DNA of 64,000 nt from Parvivirga hydrogeniphila. GTDB taxonomy: Bacteria; Actinomycetota; Coriobacteriia; Anaerosomatales; Anaerosomataceae. Of this stretch, positions 16,732-25,571 are shown piece after piece. Under the pieces are notes generated by a model, which had not been told where the DNA came from, did not search any database, and worked only from the letters and a program-made list of their open reading frames with translations. The first letter of the stretch is position 1; every line of letters starts with the position of its first letter. Where the stretch lies: positions 1,050,662 to 1,114,661 of the forward strand of contig NZ_JAMCCO010000001.1 of NCBI RefSeq assembly GCF_023371205.1, read 5' to 3'. A program made the translations under genes and the position numbers.

Positions 16732-18921
16732 ATGCGTACACATCCCGGATGCAGAGCCATCGTGGCGGTATTCGTCACGCTGATGTGCGTCAGTCAAGCA
16801 GGTCTGCCGAGGGCGGCGGCCATGTCGGCAGCTCCGGTAAGACCTGTCGGCGGCGAAGGCAAGCCGGCCGCGCAAGCGATCCGAAAAGGAGCGTCCGCCG
16901 TCGTATCGGGGGGCGGGATCGATCCGTGCGCGCTCCCGGGCGCCGTGGATCTTCCTGCGTCGCCTGTCGCCGGCGAGCTGGATGCGGCCACGAAGGTCGC
17001 GGACGTGTATCGCGTGTCTCTGAGCGGAGGCGTGCGCTTCGCGTGCACACTCGAAGGCGACGCGGGCCTCGATGCGGACGTGTACGTGTTTCCGTCGGGC
17101 GCGACGGAGATCGACCCATCGGCCGCGTACGCAGGCACGGTCGGAGATGCCTTCCCGAAGACGCTTACGTTCGACGTGCGGCCTGGGGCAGATAGCGACT
17201 ACTACATCGTCGTGCGAACGGTCAGCGGCAAAGGCACGTACGCTCTCGCTTGGTCGACGTGCGCGATGCCTGGTTCGGCAGACGACGACATAGCCGGGAC
17301 GGCCCTTCCCAGCAGGGACGGCGCGCTTTCGGGCGCTTTGTCGTGGCCGACAGACACGTACGACGTCTTCAGTATCGATATGGCGCAAGGAGAGCGCATC
17401 GAAGCGACGCTGCACGGCCCTGGTGGATGCGATTATGACGTGCTGCTGTATGGGCCGAGCGCGACGAGCGTGTACACAGACCTGCCGGTGGCTGGCTCGG
17501 CCGGGTCCGGACCGGACGAGCGGCTGCTCCACGATGTCATGGCCGGAGAAGGGGGGACCTACTTCCTCGCCGTTCGCTCGGTTCGAGGGTCGGGTGAGTA
17601 TGGGCTTGTGTGGGCTGTTTCCAAGATTCCGGAGGGTGCGTGGGAAGACTTCGATACGGCACCGGTGCTCACGGACTCTTCGGGGGCTCTGCTCGGGACG
17701 CTCGATCGCTCTAGCGATGTGAACGACGTCTTCAAGGTGTCGTTAAGCGCTGGGCAGCGCCTGAGCGTGCTGCTTGACGCTGAGTCCGGAACGGACTTCG
17801 ATCTGTACCTGCACTCACCGGACGGATCGCGCGTCTTGGCGTTCGCGAACGGATCAGCGTATCCGGAGTTGCTGATCTTCGATGGTGCGTCCGATGGTAT
17901 GTACTTCATCGAGGTGCGCGCGTTCAGCGGAGCTGGTGCATATCGGTTGGAGTGGTCGATCGGGGCCACGCCGGTGTTCTCCTCCGCTGAGAGGCTCTCA
18001 GGGGCTGATCGGTACCTCACGGCCGTAGCGGTCTCCAAAGCCACGTTTCCTGCAGGGTCCGCGGCCTCCGTTGTGCTCGCGAGCGGGGAGGTGTTCCCCG
18101 ACGCACTGTGTGCTTCTGCGCTCGCCGGATGCCTCGATTCGCCGGTCCTGCTCACGCGAGGGACCTCATTGCCGGCTGCAGTGCTTGCCGAGATCGGGCG
18201 TCTCGGAGCCGGACGAGTGTACATCGTCGGTGGGCCTGCAGTCGTGTCGGACGGTGTGAAGACCGCACTTGCGCAGGCCGGTCTCACGGTGGAGCGCGTG
18301 TACGGGTCTGACCGATACGACACCGCGAAGGCGGTCGCTGCCAAGGTGCGCGCGCTCAGAGGCACGTCGTTCGGCGCCCAGGCGTTCCTGGTACGCGGTG
18401 ACCAGTTCCCTGACGCGCTGTCTGCATCGGCGGCTGCGTGGGCATTGAAGATGCCCATCCTGCTGACGCGGTCGACGGTGCTGCACCCGTCGGCGCGGGC
18501 GGCCATCGTGGCGAACGGCATCAGAGACGTGTACATCGTCGGTGGCACCGGGGCGGTCTCCGACGCGGTGAAGGGAGAGGTCAGCGGTCTTGTGAGCGGA
18601 GCGGTGCAGAGACTTGCTGGTCAAGACCGGTATGCCACGGCCAAGGCGGTCGCCGCATACTCGCTCAGGTACTACTGGCTCGAGCCGAGCGTCGTGTACG
18701 TGGCACGGGGCGATCAGTTCCCCGATGCTCTTGGTGGCGGAGTTGCGGCCGGCAAACAGAATGCGGCGCTCTTGCTTACCGATCCGAAGACTCTAAGTCC
18801 AGCAACGCGCGAGTACCTTGGTGCGAACAAGGGCGTGATCACGGCAGGGCGCATCGTCGGAGGAACAGCGGCGGTCTCCGATGGCGTCAAGGCTGAAATC
18901 GAGGGCGTATTGAAGCCGTAG
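16732..18921 (+). CDS. Secreted surface protein with PPC-like domains and three CW_binding_2 repeats
   Basis: 729 aa from ATG 16732 (SD GGGAGGG). A signal peptide (about 1-30, ending PRAAA) is followed by three tandem beta-domains of the pre-peptidase C-terminal type (about 70-175, 185-300, 310-415; each with KVSLSAGQRLS-like and DFDLYLHSPDG-like strands). Three CW_binding_2 (PF04122) repeats follow (about 420-515, 515-622, 623-729), each with RLSGADRYLTA-type, GEVFPDAL-type and VYIVGGPAVVS-type motifs. These repeats anchor proteins non-covalently to wall teichoic-type polymers. No catalytic domain is seen, so it is probably an S-layer-like or adhesin protein. Confidence 0.9.
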   Translation: MRTHPGCRAIVAVFVTLMCVSQAGLPRAAAMSAAPVRPVGGEGKPAAQAIRKGASAVVSGGGIDPCALPGAVDLPASPVAGELDAATKVADVYRVSLSGGVRFACTLEGDAGLDADVYVFPSGATEIDPSAAYAGTVGDAFPKTLTFDVRPGADSDYYIVVRTVSGKGTYALAWSTCAMPGSADDDIAGTALPSRDGALSGALSWPTDTYDVFSIDMAQGERIEATLHGPGGCDYDVLLYGPSATSVYTDLPVAGSAGSGPDERLLHDVMAGEGGTYFLAVRSVRGSGEYGLVWAVSKIPEGAWEDFDTAPVLTDSSGALLGTLDRSSDVNDVFKVSLSAGQRLSVLLDAESGTDFDLYLHSPDGSRVLAFANGSAYPELLIFDGASDGMYFIEVRAFSGAGAYRLEWSIGATPVFSSAERLSGADRYLTAVAVSKATFPAGSAASVVLASGEVFPDALCASALAGCLDSPVLLTRGTSLPAAVLAEIGRLGAGRVYIVGGPAVVSDGVKTALAQAGLTVERVYGSDRYDTAKAVAAKVRALRGTSFGAQAFLVRGDQFPDALSASAAAWALKMPILLTRSTVLHPSARAAIVANGIRDVYIVGGTGAVSDAVKGEVSGLVSGAVQRLAGQDRYATAKAVAAYSLRYYWLEPSVVYVARGDQFPDALGGGVAAGKQNAALLLTDPKTLSPATREYLGANKGVITAGRIVGGTAAVSDGVKAEIEGVLKP

Positions 18922-18950
18922 CAGGACTTCCCCTCGAGGAAAAGACACGG

Positions 18951-18956
18951 TACAAT
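18951..18956 (+). promoter_or_regulatory. Probable -10 element of tRNA-Val
   Basis: TACAAT 25 nt before the tRNA, with a weak TTCCCC (18928-18933) at the -35 position (17-nt spacer). Confidence 0.45.
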
Positions 18957-18981
18957 CCCTTCGCTGCCTCAGGCAGCGGAC

Positions 18982-19056
18982 GGGCGATTAGCTCAGTGGG
19001 AGAGCGCTTCCTTCACACGGAAGAAGTCGCAGGTTCAAATCCTGCATCGCCCACCA
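18982..19056 (+). tRNA. tRNA-Val (CAC)
   Basis: The acceptor GGGCGAT pairs with ATCGCCC, and discriminator A and encoded CCA close it. The anticodon arm CTTCC TTCACAC GGAAG gives anticodon CAC. The T-arm is GCAGG TTCAAAT CCTGC. Confidence 0.97.
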
Positions 19057-19062
19057 GATGAG

Positions 19063-19095
19063 AAACGGCCCCGCGCATGCGCGGGGCCGTTTGTT
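19063..19095 (+). terminator. Intrinsic terminator after tRNA-Val
   Basis: AAACGGCCCCGCGCA and its exact reverse complement form a 30-nt perfect palindrome followed by GTTTG. It should end the tRNA transcript and insulate the nuo promoter. Confidence 0.8.
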
Positions 19096-19109
19096 TGCAG
19101 GACTTGGCT

Positions 19110-19127
19110 TTGTAACAATGTTTACAA
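19110..19127 (+). promoter_or_regulatory. Candidate Rex operator upstream of nuoA
   Basis: TTGTAACAATGTTTACAA is an 18-bp imperfect palindrome of the form TTGT-N10-ACAA, the pattern bound by the redox sensor Rex. Rex senses NADH/NAD+ and represses nuo genes in other actinobacteria. The site overlaps the -35 box of the nuo promoter, a position expected for repression. Confidence 0.55.
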
Positions 19128-19150
19128 GCGAAGACTGGCCGTGATATATG
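19121..19150 (+). promoter_or_regulatory. nuo operon promoter
   Basis: -35 TTTACA (19121-19126), an 18-nt spacer and -10 TATATG (19145-19150), giving a leader of about 120 nt. The -35 lies inside the candidate Rex site. Confidence 0.5.
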
Positions 19151-19224
19151 TGCACCATTGCGACTGGCGACGGAGCCTCTGCGTAGTGATCAGCAGGAGT
19201 TGTGCGTGCGAGGTCGAAGGTGCT

Positions 19225-19242
19225 TGTAACCGTAGTTACGCA
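19225..19242 (+). promoter_or_regulatory. Second, weaker TTGTAAC palindrome in the nuo leader
   Basis: TTGTAACCGTAGTTACGC repeats the first half of the upstream operator and contains the perfect inverted repeat GTAAC-CGTA-GTTAC. It could be an auxiliary Rex site or simply an RNA hairpin in the leader. Confidence 0.25.
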
Positions 19243-19277
19243 CTCGCGATCGGATCCTCATCGGGGGTGAAGGGGTA

Positions 19278-19627
19278 GTGCAGGAGACGTCGGCCGTTCT
19301 GTTCGCTGCAGGACTGGTCCTTGGGCCGGCAGCGTTCCTCATGGTGCTTCTCGGCCTGCAGCGCCTCCTTGCGCCGAGCCGGCCTGATGAGGTGAAGCAG
19401 AGCGCATTCGAGTGCGGCATCCCGCAGGCCGACACGCCGTGGAAACCGTTCAACGTACGGTTCGCTGGCATCGCAGCGCTGTTCGTGATCTTCGACGTGG
19501 AAAGCGTGCTGCTGTTCGCCGTGGCGCCGCGCGTGAGAGGGTCTGCCATCGGTGTCGTGGAGGTCAGTGCATTCGCTGCTCTCGTCGCTGTCGGCCTGCT
19601 CTACGCCTGGAAGAAGGACCTGCTGTC

Positions 19628-19640
<13 letters not shown>
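19278..19640 (+). CDS. nuoA: Complex I subunit NuoA
   Basis: 120 aa from GTG 19278 (SD AAGGGG). Three transmembrane helices frame the conserved loop [15 protein letters not shown], whose Cys marks the Q-site loop of NuoA, and [23 protein letters not shown]. It is a membrane-arm subunit next to the quinone site. First gene of the nuo operon; the next gene starts 13 nt before its stop. Confidence 0.95.
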
Positions 19641-20238
<598 letters not shown>

Positions 20239-20242
<4 letters not shown>

Positions 20243-20700
20243 GGATCGAGGAGCTGCGCGAGCGCGTGTGCGCGATGTACCCGGACCTGTGCCCGCTGTT
20301 CTCCATCGAGTTCGGCGACGGAACGATCGCCGTCCCTCGTGAGCGGATCCACGCGGCTGCGGCCGACCTGAAAGACATGGGGTTCGACCGCCTCGGGATG
20401 GTCACCGCGGTCGATCGAGGCGACGAGTTCGAAGTCGTGTATCGCCTGCAATCGCGGCGTCTCGCTGCAGGCATGTTCTTGAAGACGGCCGTCCCGTACT
20501 CGGAGCCGACGGTTCCCACCATGTGCGACCTCTGGCCGGCGGCGAACTGGCAGGAGCGCGAGGTCTACGACCTGTTCGGCATCATCTTCGAAGGACACCC
20601 GGACCTGCGCCGGATCCTCCTCCCGGAGGACTGGGTGGGGCACCCGCTGCGCAAGGACTACGAGGACGAGCGGATCATCCGCAGGCCGGACTACATCTAG
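20239..20700 (+). CDS. nuoC: Complex I subunit NuoC
   Basis: 153 aa from GTG 20239. The conserved 30-kDa-subunit end is present: [33 protein letters not shown], then GHPLRKDY. It is part of the peripheral arm and is separate from NuoD here, not fused. The start lies in the GTGA overlap with nuoB. Confidence 0.94.
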
Positions 20701-20709
20701 GTGGCGACG

Positions 20710-21807
20710 ATGGCGACGGAAGAACTCACGTTGAACATCGGCCCATCGCACCCCTCAACCCATGGGGTGTGTCGGCTGATCGTTCGCCTTGACGGCGAGA
20801 TCGTCACGCACGTCGAGCCCGTCATCGGACACTTGCATCGCGGTATCGAGAAGATGGCGGAGAACCGCACGTACCTGCAGGTGGTGCCGCTCACCGACCG
20901 CCTCGACTACGTGGGTTCGATGTACGCGAACTGGGCCTACTGCCGTGCCGTCGAACGGCTTGCTGGCATCCGCGTCCCAGAGCGAGCGGAGTACATCCGG
21001 GTGATCGTCTGCGAGCTCCAGCGCATCGCGAGCCACATGATGGGCATCGGCTCGAGCGCATCAGATACTGGGGCGACGTCGGCCTTCCTGTACGCCTTCG
21101 TGCAGCGAGAGATGGTTGTCGACCTGTTCGAAGCGCTCTGCGGGGCACGGCTGACGTACAACTACGTGCGTCCGGGCGGCGTTGCGTTCGACCTGCCAGA
21201 CGGCTGGGTCGAGCAGTGCCGCGCTTTCGTCGCTCAACATCCGGCCGCCATGCTCGAGATCGACGAGTTCTTCTTCGGGAACGCGATCGCGCGTGCCCGT
21301 CTCAAAGGAATCGGCGTGCTCGATGCCGAGACCGCCGTAGCGTGGGGCGTCTCCGGGCCATCTGCGCGCGGCTCCAGCGTTGACTGGGATTTGCGCCGCG
21401 ACGATCCGTACTCCGTCTACCCGAGGTTCGACTTCGACGTTCCGCTGGGATCCAACGGCGATTGTTACGACCGAGCGCGCGTGCGGCTGTGGGAGTGCAT
21501 CGAGAGCTGCCGCATCATCGAGCAGGCCCTCGACCAGATGGAGCCCGGTCCCATCATGGCAGATGGGCTGCCGCGGCTTCTCGCCCCACGGCCGGGCGAT
21601 GCGTACGATCACATCGAGAGCGCTCGCGGCTCGCTCGGCGTGTACCTTGTGAGCGACGGCTCGGCGCGCCCGTACCGGATGAAGGTCCGCTCTCCCGCGT
21701 TCTGTAACTTGGCCGTGCTTCCCCAGATCGCCGTTGGTCACACGCTCTCTGACCTGCTCGTGATTCTCGGCTCTCTCGATCCGGTCTTCGGGGAGGTCGA
21801 CCGATGA
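20710..21807 (+). CDS. nuoD: Complex I subunit NuoD
   Basis: 365 aa. ATG 20710 is favoured by SD AGGTGG 5 nt away; GTG 20701 would add three residues. The 49-kDa subunit signatures NIGPSHPSTHGVCRL (quinone-site loop His), GHLHRGIEKMAE and the C-terminal GSLDPVFGEVDR are all present. With NuoB it builds the quinone pocket. It overlaps nuoH by 4 nt (ATGA). Confidence 0.95.
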   Translation: MATEELTLNIGPSHPSTHGVCRLIVRLDGEIVTHVEPVIGHLHRGIEKMAENRTYLQVVPLTDRLDYVGSMYANWAYCRAVERLAGIRVPERAEYIRVIVCELQRIASHMMGIGSSASDTGATSAFLYAFVQREMVVDLFEALCGARLTYNYVRPGGVAFDLPDGWVEQCRAFVAQHPAAMLEIDEFFFGNAIARARLKGIGVLDAETAVAWGVSGPSARGSSVDWDLRRDDPYSVYPRFDFDVPLGSNGDCYDRARVRLWECIESCRIIEQALDQMEPGPIMADGLPRLLAPRPGDAYDHIESARGSLGVYLVSDGSARPYRMKVRSPAFCNLAVLPQIAVGHTLSDLLVILGSLDPVFGEVDR

Positions 21808-22754
21808 CGTCGTTCCTGCTGGGTCTTGCCTGGGGCATCGCTGGGGTGCTCGTGATCGCTGGCGGCGCGGTCATCGGCGTGTGGTGGGAGCGCAAGGTCG
21901 CAGGCCGGATACAGCTGCGCTACGGTCCACAGCAGATCGGCCCTGCCGGTTCGCTGCAGATGATCGCCGACGTGCCGAAACTGCTCTTCAAGGAAGACGT
22001 CGTGCCGTTGGCTGCCGATCGCCCGCTCTTCAAGTGGGCCCCGCTCGCAGTCTTCGCACCCGTCGCTGCCGCGATGGCCGTGATCCCGTTCGTGAAAGGG
22101 TGGGCGCCCTTCGACACGAGCGTGGGCATCCTCTTCTTCTTGGCCGTGCCGTCGTTGGAAGTGGTCGCCATCCTGGTCGCAGCGTGGGCGCAGCGCAACA
22201 CGTACTCCGCGCTCGGCGGTCTGCGCGCCGCATCGCAGATGATCGCGTACGAGGTGCCGCGTGCGCTGTCGGTGGCTCCGCTCGTGCTGCTCGCCGGATC
22301 GCTCAGGCCGGTGGACGTCGTGGGTTCCTGGCGATGGTGGTGGCTCCCGCTGCTGGCGCTTGGGTTCCTCGTGTATGTCATCGCGTCCATCGCTGAGATG
22401 AACCGCGGCCCGTTCGATCTGCCTGAGGCCGAGTCCGAACTGGTGGCGGGCTACTTCTCCGACTACTCCGGTATGCGCTGGGCCATCTTCATGATGGCCG
22501 AGTACGGGGCGATCATCACTGCGAGCCTCTTCGCTGCGGCGACGTTCCTTGGATGCGGGTGGCCGTTCGACGGAGCCGTCGGTGTGGTCGCGCTGATCGC
22601 CAAGACAGCGCTTCTAGTCACCGTGGTGATGTGGGCGAAGTGGACGCTTCCGCGCGTCCGTCAAGACCAGCTGCTGCGGTTCTGCTGGACGGTGCTCGTG
22701 CCTGCCGCTCTCGTGCAGCTCGCGATCGTCGGGGTGGTGCTTCCGTGGCTGTGA
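21804..22754 (+). CDS. nuoH: Complex I subunit NuoH
   Basis: 316 aa with about eight transmembrane helices. It has the family loops ERKVAGRIQLRYGPQQIGP, EMNRGPFDLPEAESELVAGY and WAKWTLPRVRQDQL. It links the quinone pocket to the proton-pumping arm. The last 4 nt (GTGA) hold the start of the fused NuoI gene. Confidence 0.95.
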   Translation: MTSFLLGLAWGIAGVLVIAGGAVIGVWWERKVAGRIQLRYGPQQIGPAGSLQMIADVPKLLFKEDVVPLAADRPLFKWAPLAVFAPVAAAMAVIPFVKGWAPFDTSVGILFFLAVPSLEVVAILVAAWAQRNTYSALGGLRAASQMIAYEVPRALSVAPLVLLAGSLRPVDVVGSWRWWWLPLLALGFLVYVIASIAEMNRGPFDLPEAESELVAGYFSDYSGMRWAIFMMAEYGAIITASLFAAATFLGCGWPFDGAVGVVALIAKTALLVTVVMWAKWTLPRVRQDQLLRFCWTVLVPAALVQLAIVGVVLPWL

Positions 22755-24787
22755 GAGATGAGTTCCCGAAGGTCCCAGAGAGCGTCTCGGGGCTTCCTGG
22801 TGAGAAGCAGGGCCTTGTGCAGGCGGCGAAGTCGATAGCCAAGGGCTTCTCGATCACCGTGAAGGCTGCCGCCACCACGCCGCTGACGGTGAAGTACCCG
22901 AAGGAGCGGTTGACGCTGAGCCCGAGGTGGCGCGGCCCGCTCGCGTTGCGCGGGGTGCTCGGTAGGGACGAGGTCCCGCTGTTGAGAGCGCCCTCGTTCG
23001 AGTACAACGAACTGATCGACGGCCTGTACCGGAAAGACCGTCTCCCGCCCTGCGTCGGGAATTGCCCGGCGAACGTGGACGCTCGCGGACAGGCGTACCT
23101 CATCGCGGACAATCGCGTCGCAGAGGCGTACGAGCTCGTGCGCGACCGCAACATCCTGCCTGGAGTGCTCGGCCGCATCTGCCACCACCCGTGCGAAAGC
23201 GCGTGCAAGCGCAACTTCTACGACGAGCCGATCGCCATCCGTCCGCTGCACCGGTTCGCGTTCGAGGAGTACCGGAAGATCCGGCACGAGCGCGTCTCGC
23301 CGCTTCCGCGGACGCAGGGCAAGAGCGTGTGCATCATCGGGTCAGGCCCGTCTGGGCTTGCTGCGGCGTACGACCTGCTGAAACTCGGCTATCGCGTCGT
23401 CATGTACGAGCGCGAACGCAAGCCAGGAGGCGCGCTCAACACGGGTGTCCCGGCATACCGCCTGCCGCGCGAGGTCCTCTACGAGGAGATCGACGACATC
23501 GTCGGTCTGGGGCTGGAATTGAACACCGGCGTCGAGGTCGGCAAGGACGTGCCGCTTGCGAAGCTCATGCGAGAGCACGATGCTGTTCTGCTCGCCGTCG
23601 GTCTCCAGCAGAGCAGGCTGCTGCCCATTCCGGGCACGGACGCCGAAGGTGTCGTGGGGGCGCTCGAATTCCTGTGGTCCGCGAACTTCAAGCATGATGC
23701 TGGCGTCCGCGGCAAGCGGGTGCTCGTCATCGGCGGCGGCAACGTCGCAGTGGACGTCGCGCGGTGCGCGTTGCGCGTGGGAGCAGCCGAGGTGAAGCTC
23801 GCATGCCTGGAGTCCGAGAACGAGATGCCCTGCCACCCATGGGAGATCGCGGAGGCGCTGGACGAGGGCGTGACGGCCCTGTGCTCGCTCGGTCCGGAAG
23901 AGGTGCTCACGAAGCAGCACCAGGTCGTCGGCATGCGCATGCGATCGTGCCTCTCGGTATTCGACGAGGCCGGTCGGTTCGCACCGAAGTTCGGCGACGA
24001 GACCACGGACATCGCTGCAGACGTCATCGTCTTCGCAATAGGGCAGGCCCCGAAGATCGACTCGCTCATCGCGGGTACCGAGCTCCTCGTGAGCGGGCGG
24101 GGCCAGCTCGTCGTGGACGGCACGCTCTTCACGACCTCGGTCGAGGGCGTGTTCGCGTGCGGCGAGATCGTCACGGGGCCGGGCAGCGCCATCGGCTCGA
24201 TCGCCACGGGCCACGAGGCGGCGACATCGATCCACCGGTACCTTCAGGGGATGGCGCTCGACGGCGACCGCGTAGCGCGCCCCGTGCCGGTGTATCCGAA
24301 GCACGCGTCGGCGGACACGCGCGGCATCGAGTCCAACCGGCGGCGCGCCGAGATGCCGGTCGCAGACCCCGCTGAGCGTGCGACGGACTTCAGGCAGGTG
24401 GAGCTCGGACTGACGCGGCAGGAGGCGATGGCCGAGGCCATGCGTTGCTTGCGGTGCGAGTCCGAGATCTGCGTCGGATGCACGTTCTGCGCTCGGACGT
24501 GCCCCGACTACGCCATCACCGTCGAGCGTGTCGACGAAGCGGGCGCCCGATGCCTGACGCGGTACGATCTCGACTTGTCCAAGTGCTGCTTCTGCGGACT
24601 GTGTGCTGAGCAGTGCCCGACGAAGGCGCTTCACCACACCGGCCAATACGAGCTGTCGTTCTGGCATCGTGACCTGATGGTCTTCGATAAGGGCGAGATG
24701 CTGCGGCCGCCGACAGGCACGCGTGCCACTGGCAGAGACGGCATCTCGCCGCCCGGGTGTCCGGTACCGCGAAGGGAGGGCGAATGA
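22751..24787 (+). CDS. NuoI split by a GltD/NfnB-like FAD oxidoreductase: fused complex I electron-input subunit
   Basis: 678 aa from GTG 22751 (GTGA overlap with nuoH; GTG 22745 is possible). Residues 21-70 look like the NuoI N-terminus (SIAKGFSITVKAAATTPLTV, then YPKERLTLSPRWRGPLAL). Then comes a complete GltD-like unit: Fer4_20 cysteines C101, C105, C144, C148 and C152; FAD fold IGSGPSGLAAA (196-206); NAD(P) fold GGGNVAVDVARCA (328-340). The MRCLRCE motif (564-570) leads straight into the NuoI ferredoxin core: C574/C577/C580/C584 and C613/C615/C618/C622 (C612 is an extra Cys; which one binds is unclear), closing with GQYELSFWHRDLMVFDKGEML. After the NAD(P) fold the usual YRR pair is CLES, which argues for NADH over NADPH. 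The operon has no other nuoI and no nuoEFG, so this protein probably feeds electrons into N6/N2. Confidence 0.92.
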   Translation: MRDEFPKVPESVSGLPGEKQGLVQAAKSIAKGFSITVKAAATTPLTVKYPKERLTLSPRWRGPLALRGVLGRDEVPLLRAPSFEYNELIDGLYRKDRLPPCVGNCPANVDARGQAYLIADNRVAEAYELVRDRNILPGVLGRICHHPCESACKRNFYDEPIAIRPLHRFAFEEYRKIRHERVSPLPRTQGKSVCIIGSGPSGLAAAYDLLKLGYRVVMYERERKPGGALNTGVPAYRLPREVLYEEIDDIVGLGLELNTGVEVGKDVPLAKLMREHDAVLLAVGLQQSRLLPIPGTDAEGVVGALEFLWSANFKHDAGVRGKRVLVIGGGNVAVDVARCALRVGAAEVKLACLESENEMPCHPWEIAEALDEGVTALCSLGPEEVLTKQHQVVGMRMRSCLSVFDEAGRFAPKFGDETTDIAADVIVFAIGQAPKIDSLIAGTELLVSGRGQLVVDGTLFTTSVEGVFACGEIVTGPGSAIGSIATGHEAATSIHRYLQGMALDGDRVARPVPVYPKHASADTRGIESNRRRAEMPVADPAERATDFRQVELGLTRQEAMAEAMRCLRCESEICVGCTFCARTCPDYAITVERVDEAGARCLTRYDLDLSKCCFCGLCAEQCPTKALHHTGQYELSFWHRDLMVFDKGEMLRPPTGTRATGRDGISPPGCPVPRREGE

Positions 24788-25278
24788 GCGCCCAGATCGC
24801 CGGGCTTGCGCTCGCCATCGCGCTCACCGTCGTGGGCGCTATCGGTGCTGTCCTTGTGCGGGAGGTCATGCGCGCGATGATCTCGCTTGGGGCGTTCCTC
24901 TTCGGCGTCGCTGCGATGTACGCGTACCTGGGATACAGCTTCCTTGCTGTCGCGCAGGTGTTCGTGTACGTCGGCGGCGTCCTCGTCCTGATGGTGTTCG
25001 CGGTGATGACTGCGCGGCGCGCTGATTCCGAACGCCCGGCGCTTGTGAGCCGTCACGACGTCGGCTCGGCGGCCGTGGCTGCTGGCGTCGGCGCGATGCT
25101 GTTCTTGAGCTTGCGCACGGCGTTCGCGGGATCGGCCGTGGCGGTGTCGGCGAATTCGTCCGACCTCGCAGCGGAGCTCTTGGGCCCCCGGCTCGTCGCG
25201 TTCGAGGCAGCAGGCGTGTTCCTGCTCGTAGCGCTGGTCGCGGTGGGGGTCATCGTGAAAGGCGGGGAGGACCGATGA
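24784..25278 (+). CDS. nuoJ: Complex I subunit NuoJ
   Basis: 164 aa, five predicted transmembrane helices. The NuoJ core SFLAVAQVFVYVGGVLVLMVFAVM includes the pi-bulge helix. It starts at ATG 24784 in an ATGA overlap with the fused NuoI gene and ends in an ATGA overlap with nuoK. Confidence 0.93.
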   Translation: MSAQIAGLALAIALTVVGAIGAVLVREVMRAMISLGAFLFGVAAMYAYLGYSFLAVAQVFVYVGGVLVLMVFAVMTARRADSERPALVSRHDVGSAAVAAGVGAMLFLSLRTAFAGSAVAVSANSSDLAAELLGPRLVAFEAAGVFLLVALVAVGVIVKGGEDR

Positions 25279-25571
25279 TCGCGCTTGGGCTTTCGTGCGC
25301 GCTGTTCTCGCTGGGGCTCTACGCGGTCCTGAGCAGACGGGACGTCATCGGCGTGCTCGTCGGCGTCGAGGTGATGATGGGCGCAGGCAGTCTGCTGCTC
25401 GCGACGCTCGGCGCGGCAGCGGGGGCAGCGTCCGGCACCGTGCAGGCGATCGGCGCGTTGCTGCTGGTGGTCGCGGCGGGCGAGGCCGCGGTAGGGCTCG
25501 CGCTCTTGCTGGCGCTGTACCGGACCTCAGGTCGCACCAGGATCGACGAGCTGAACGAGGTGAGCGGGTGA
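25275..25571 (+). CDS. nuoK: Complex I subunit NuoK
   Basis: 98 aa, three transmembrane helices. Conserved GVEVMMGAGSLLL and AAGEAAVGLALLLALYR carry the two buried Glu residues of the proton path. Coupled to nuoJ (ATGA) and nuoL (TGATG). Confidence 0.93.
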   Translation: MIALGLSCALFSLGLYAVLSRRDVIGVLVGVEVMMGAGSLLLATLGAAAGAASGTVQAIGALLLVVAAGEAAVGLALLLALYRTSGRTRIDELNEVSG

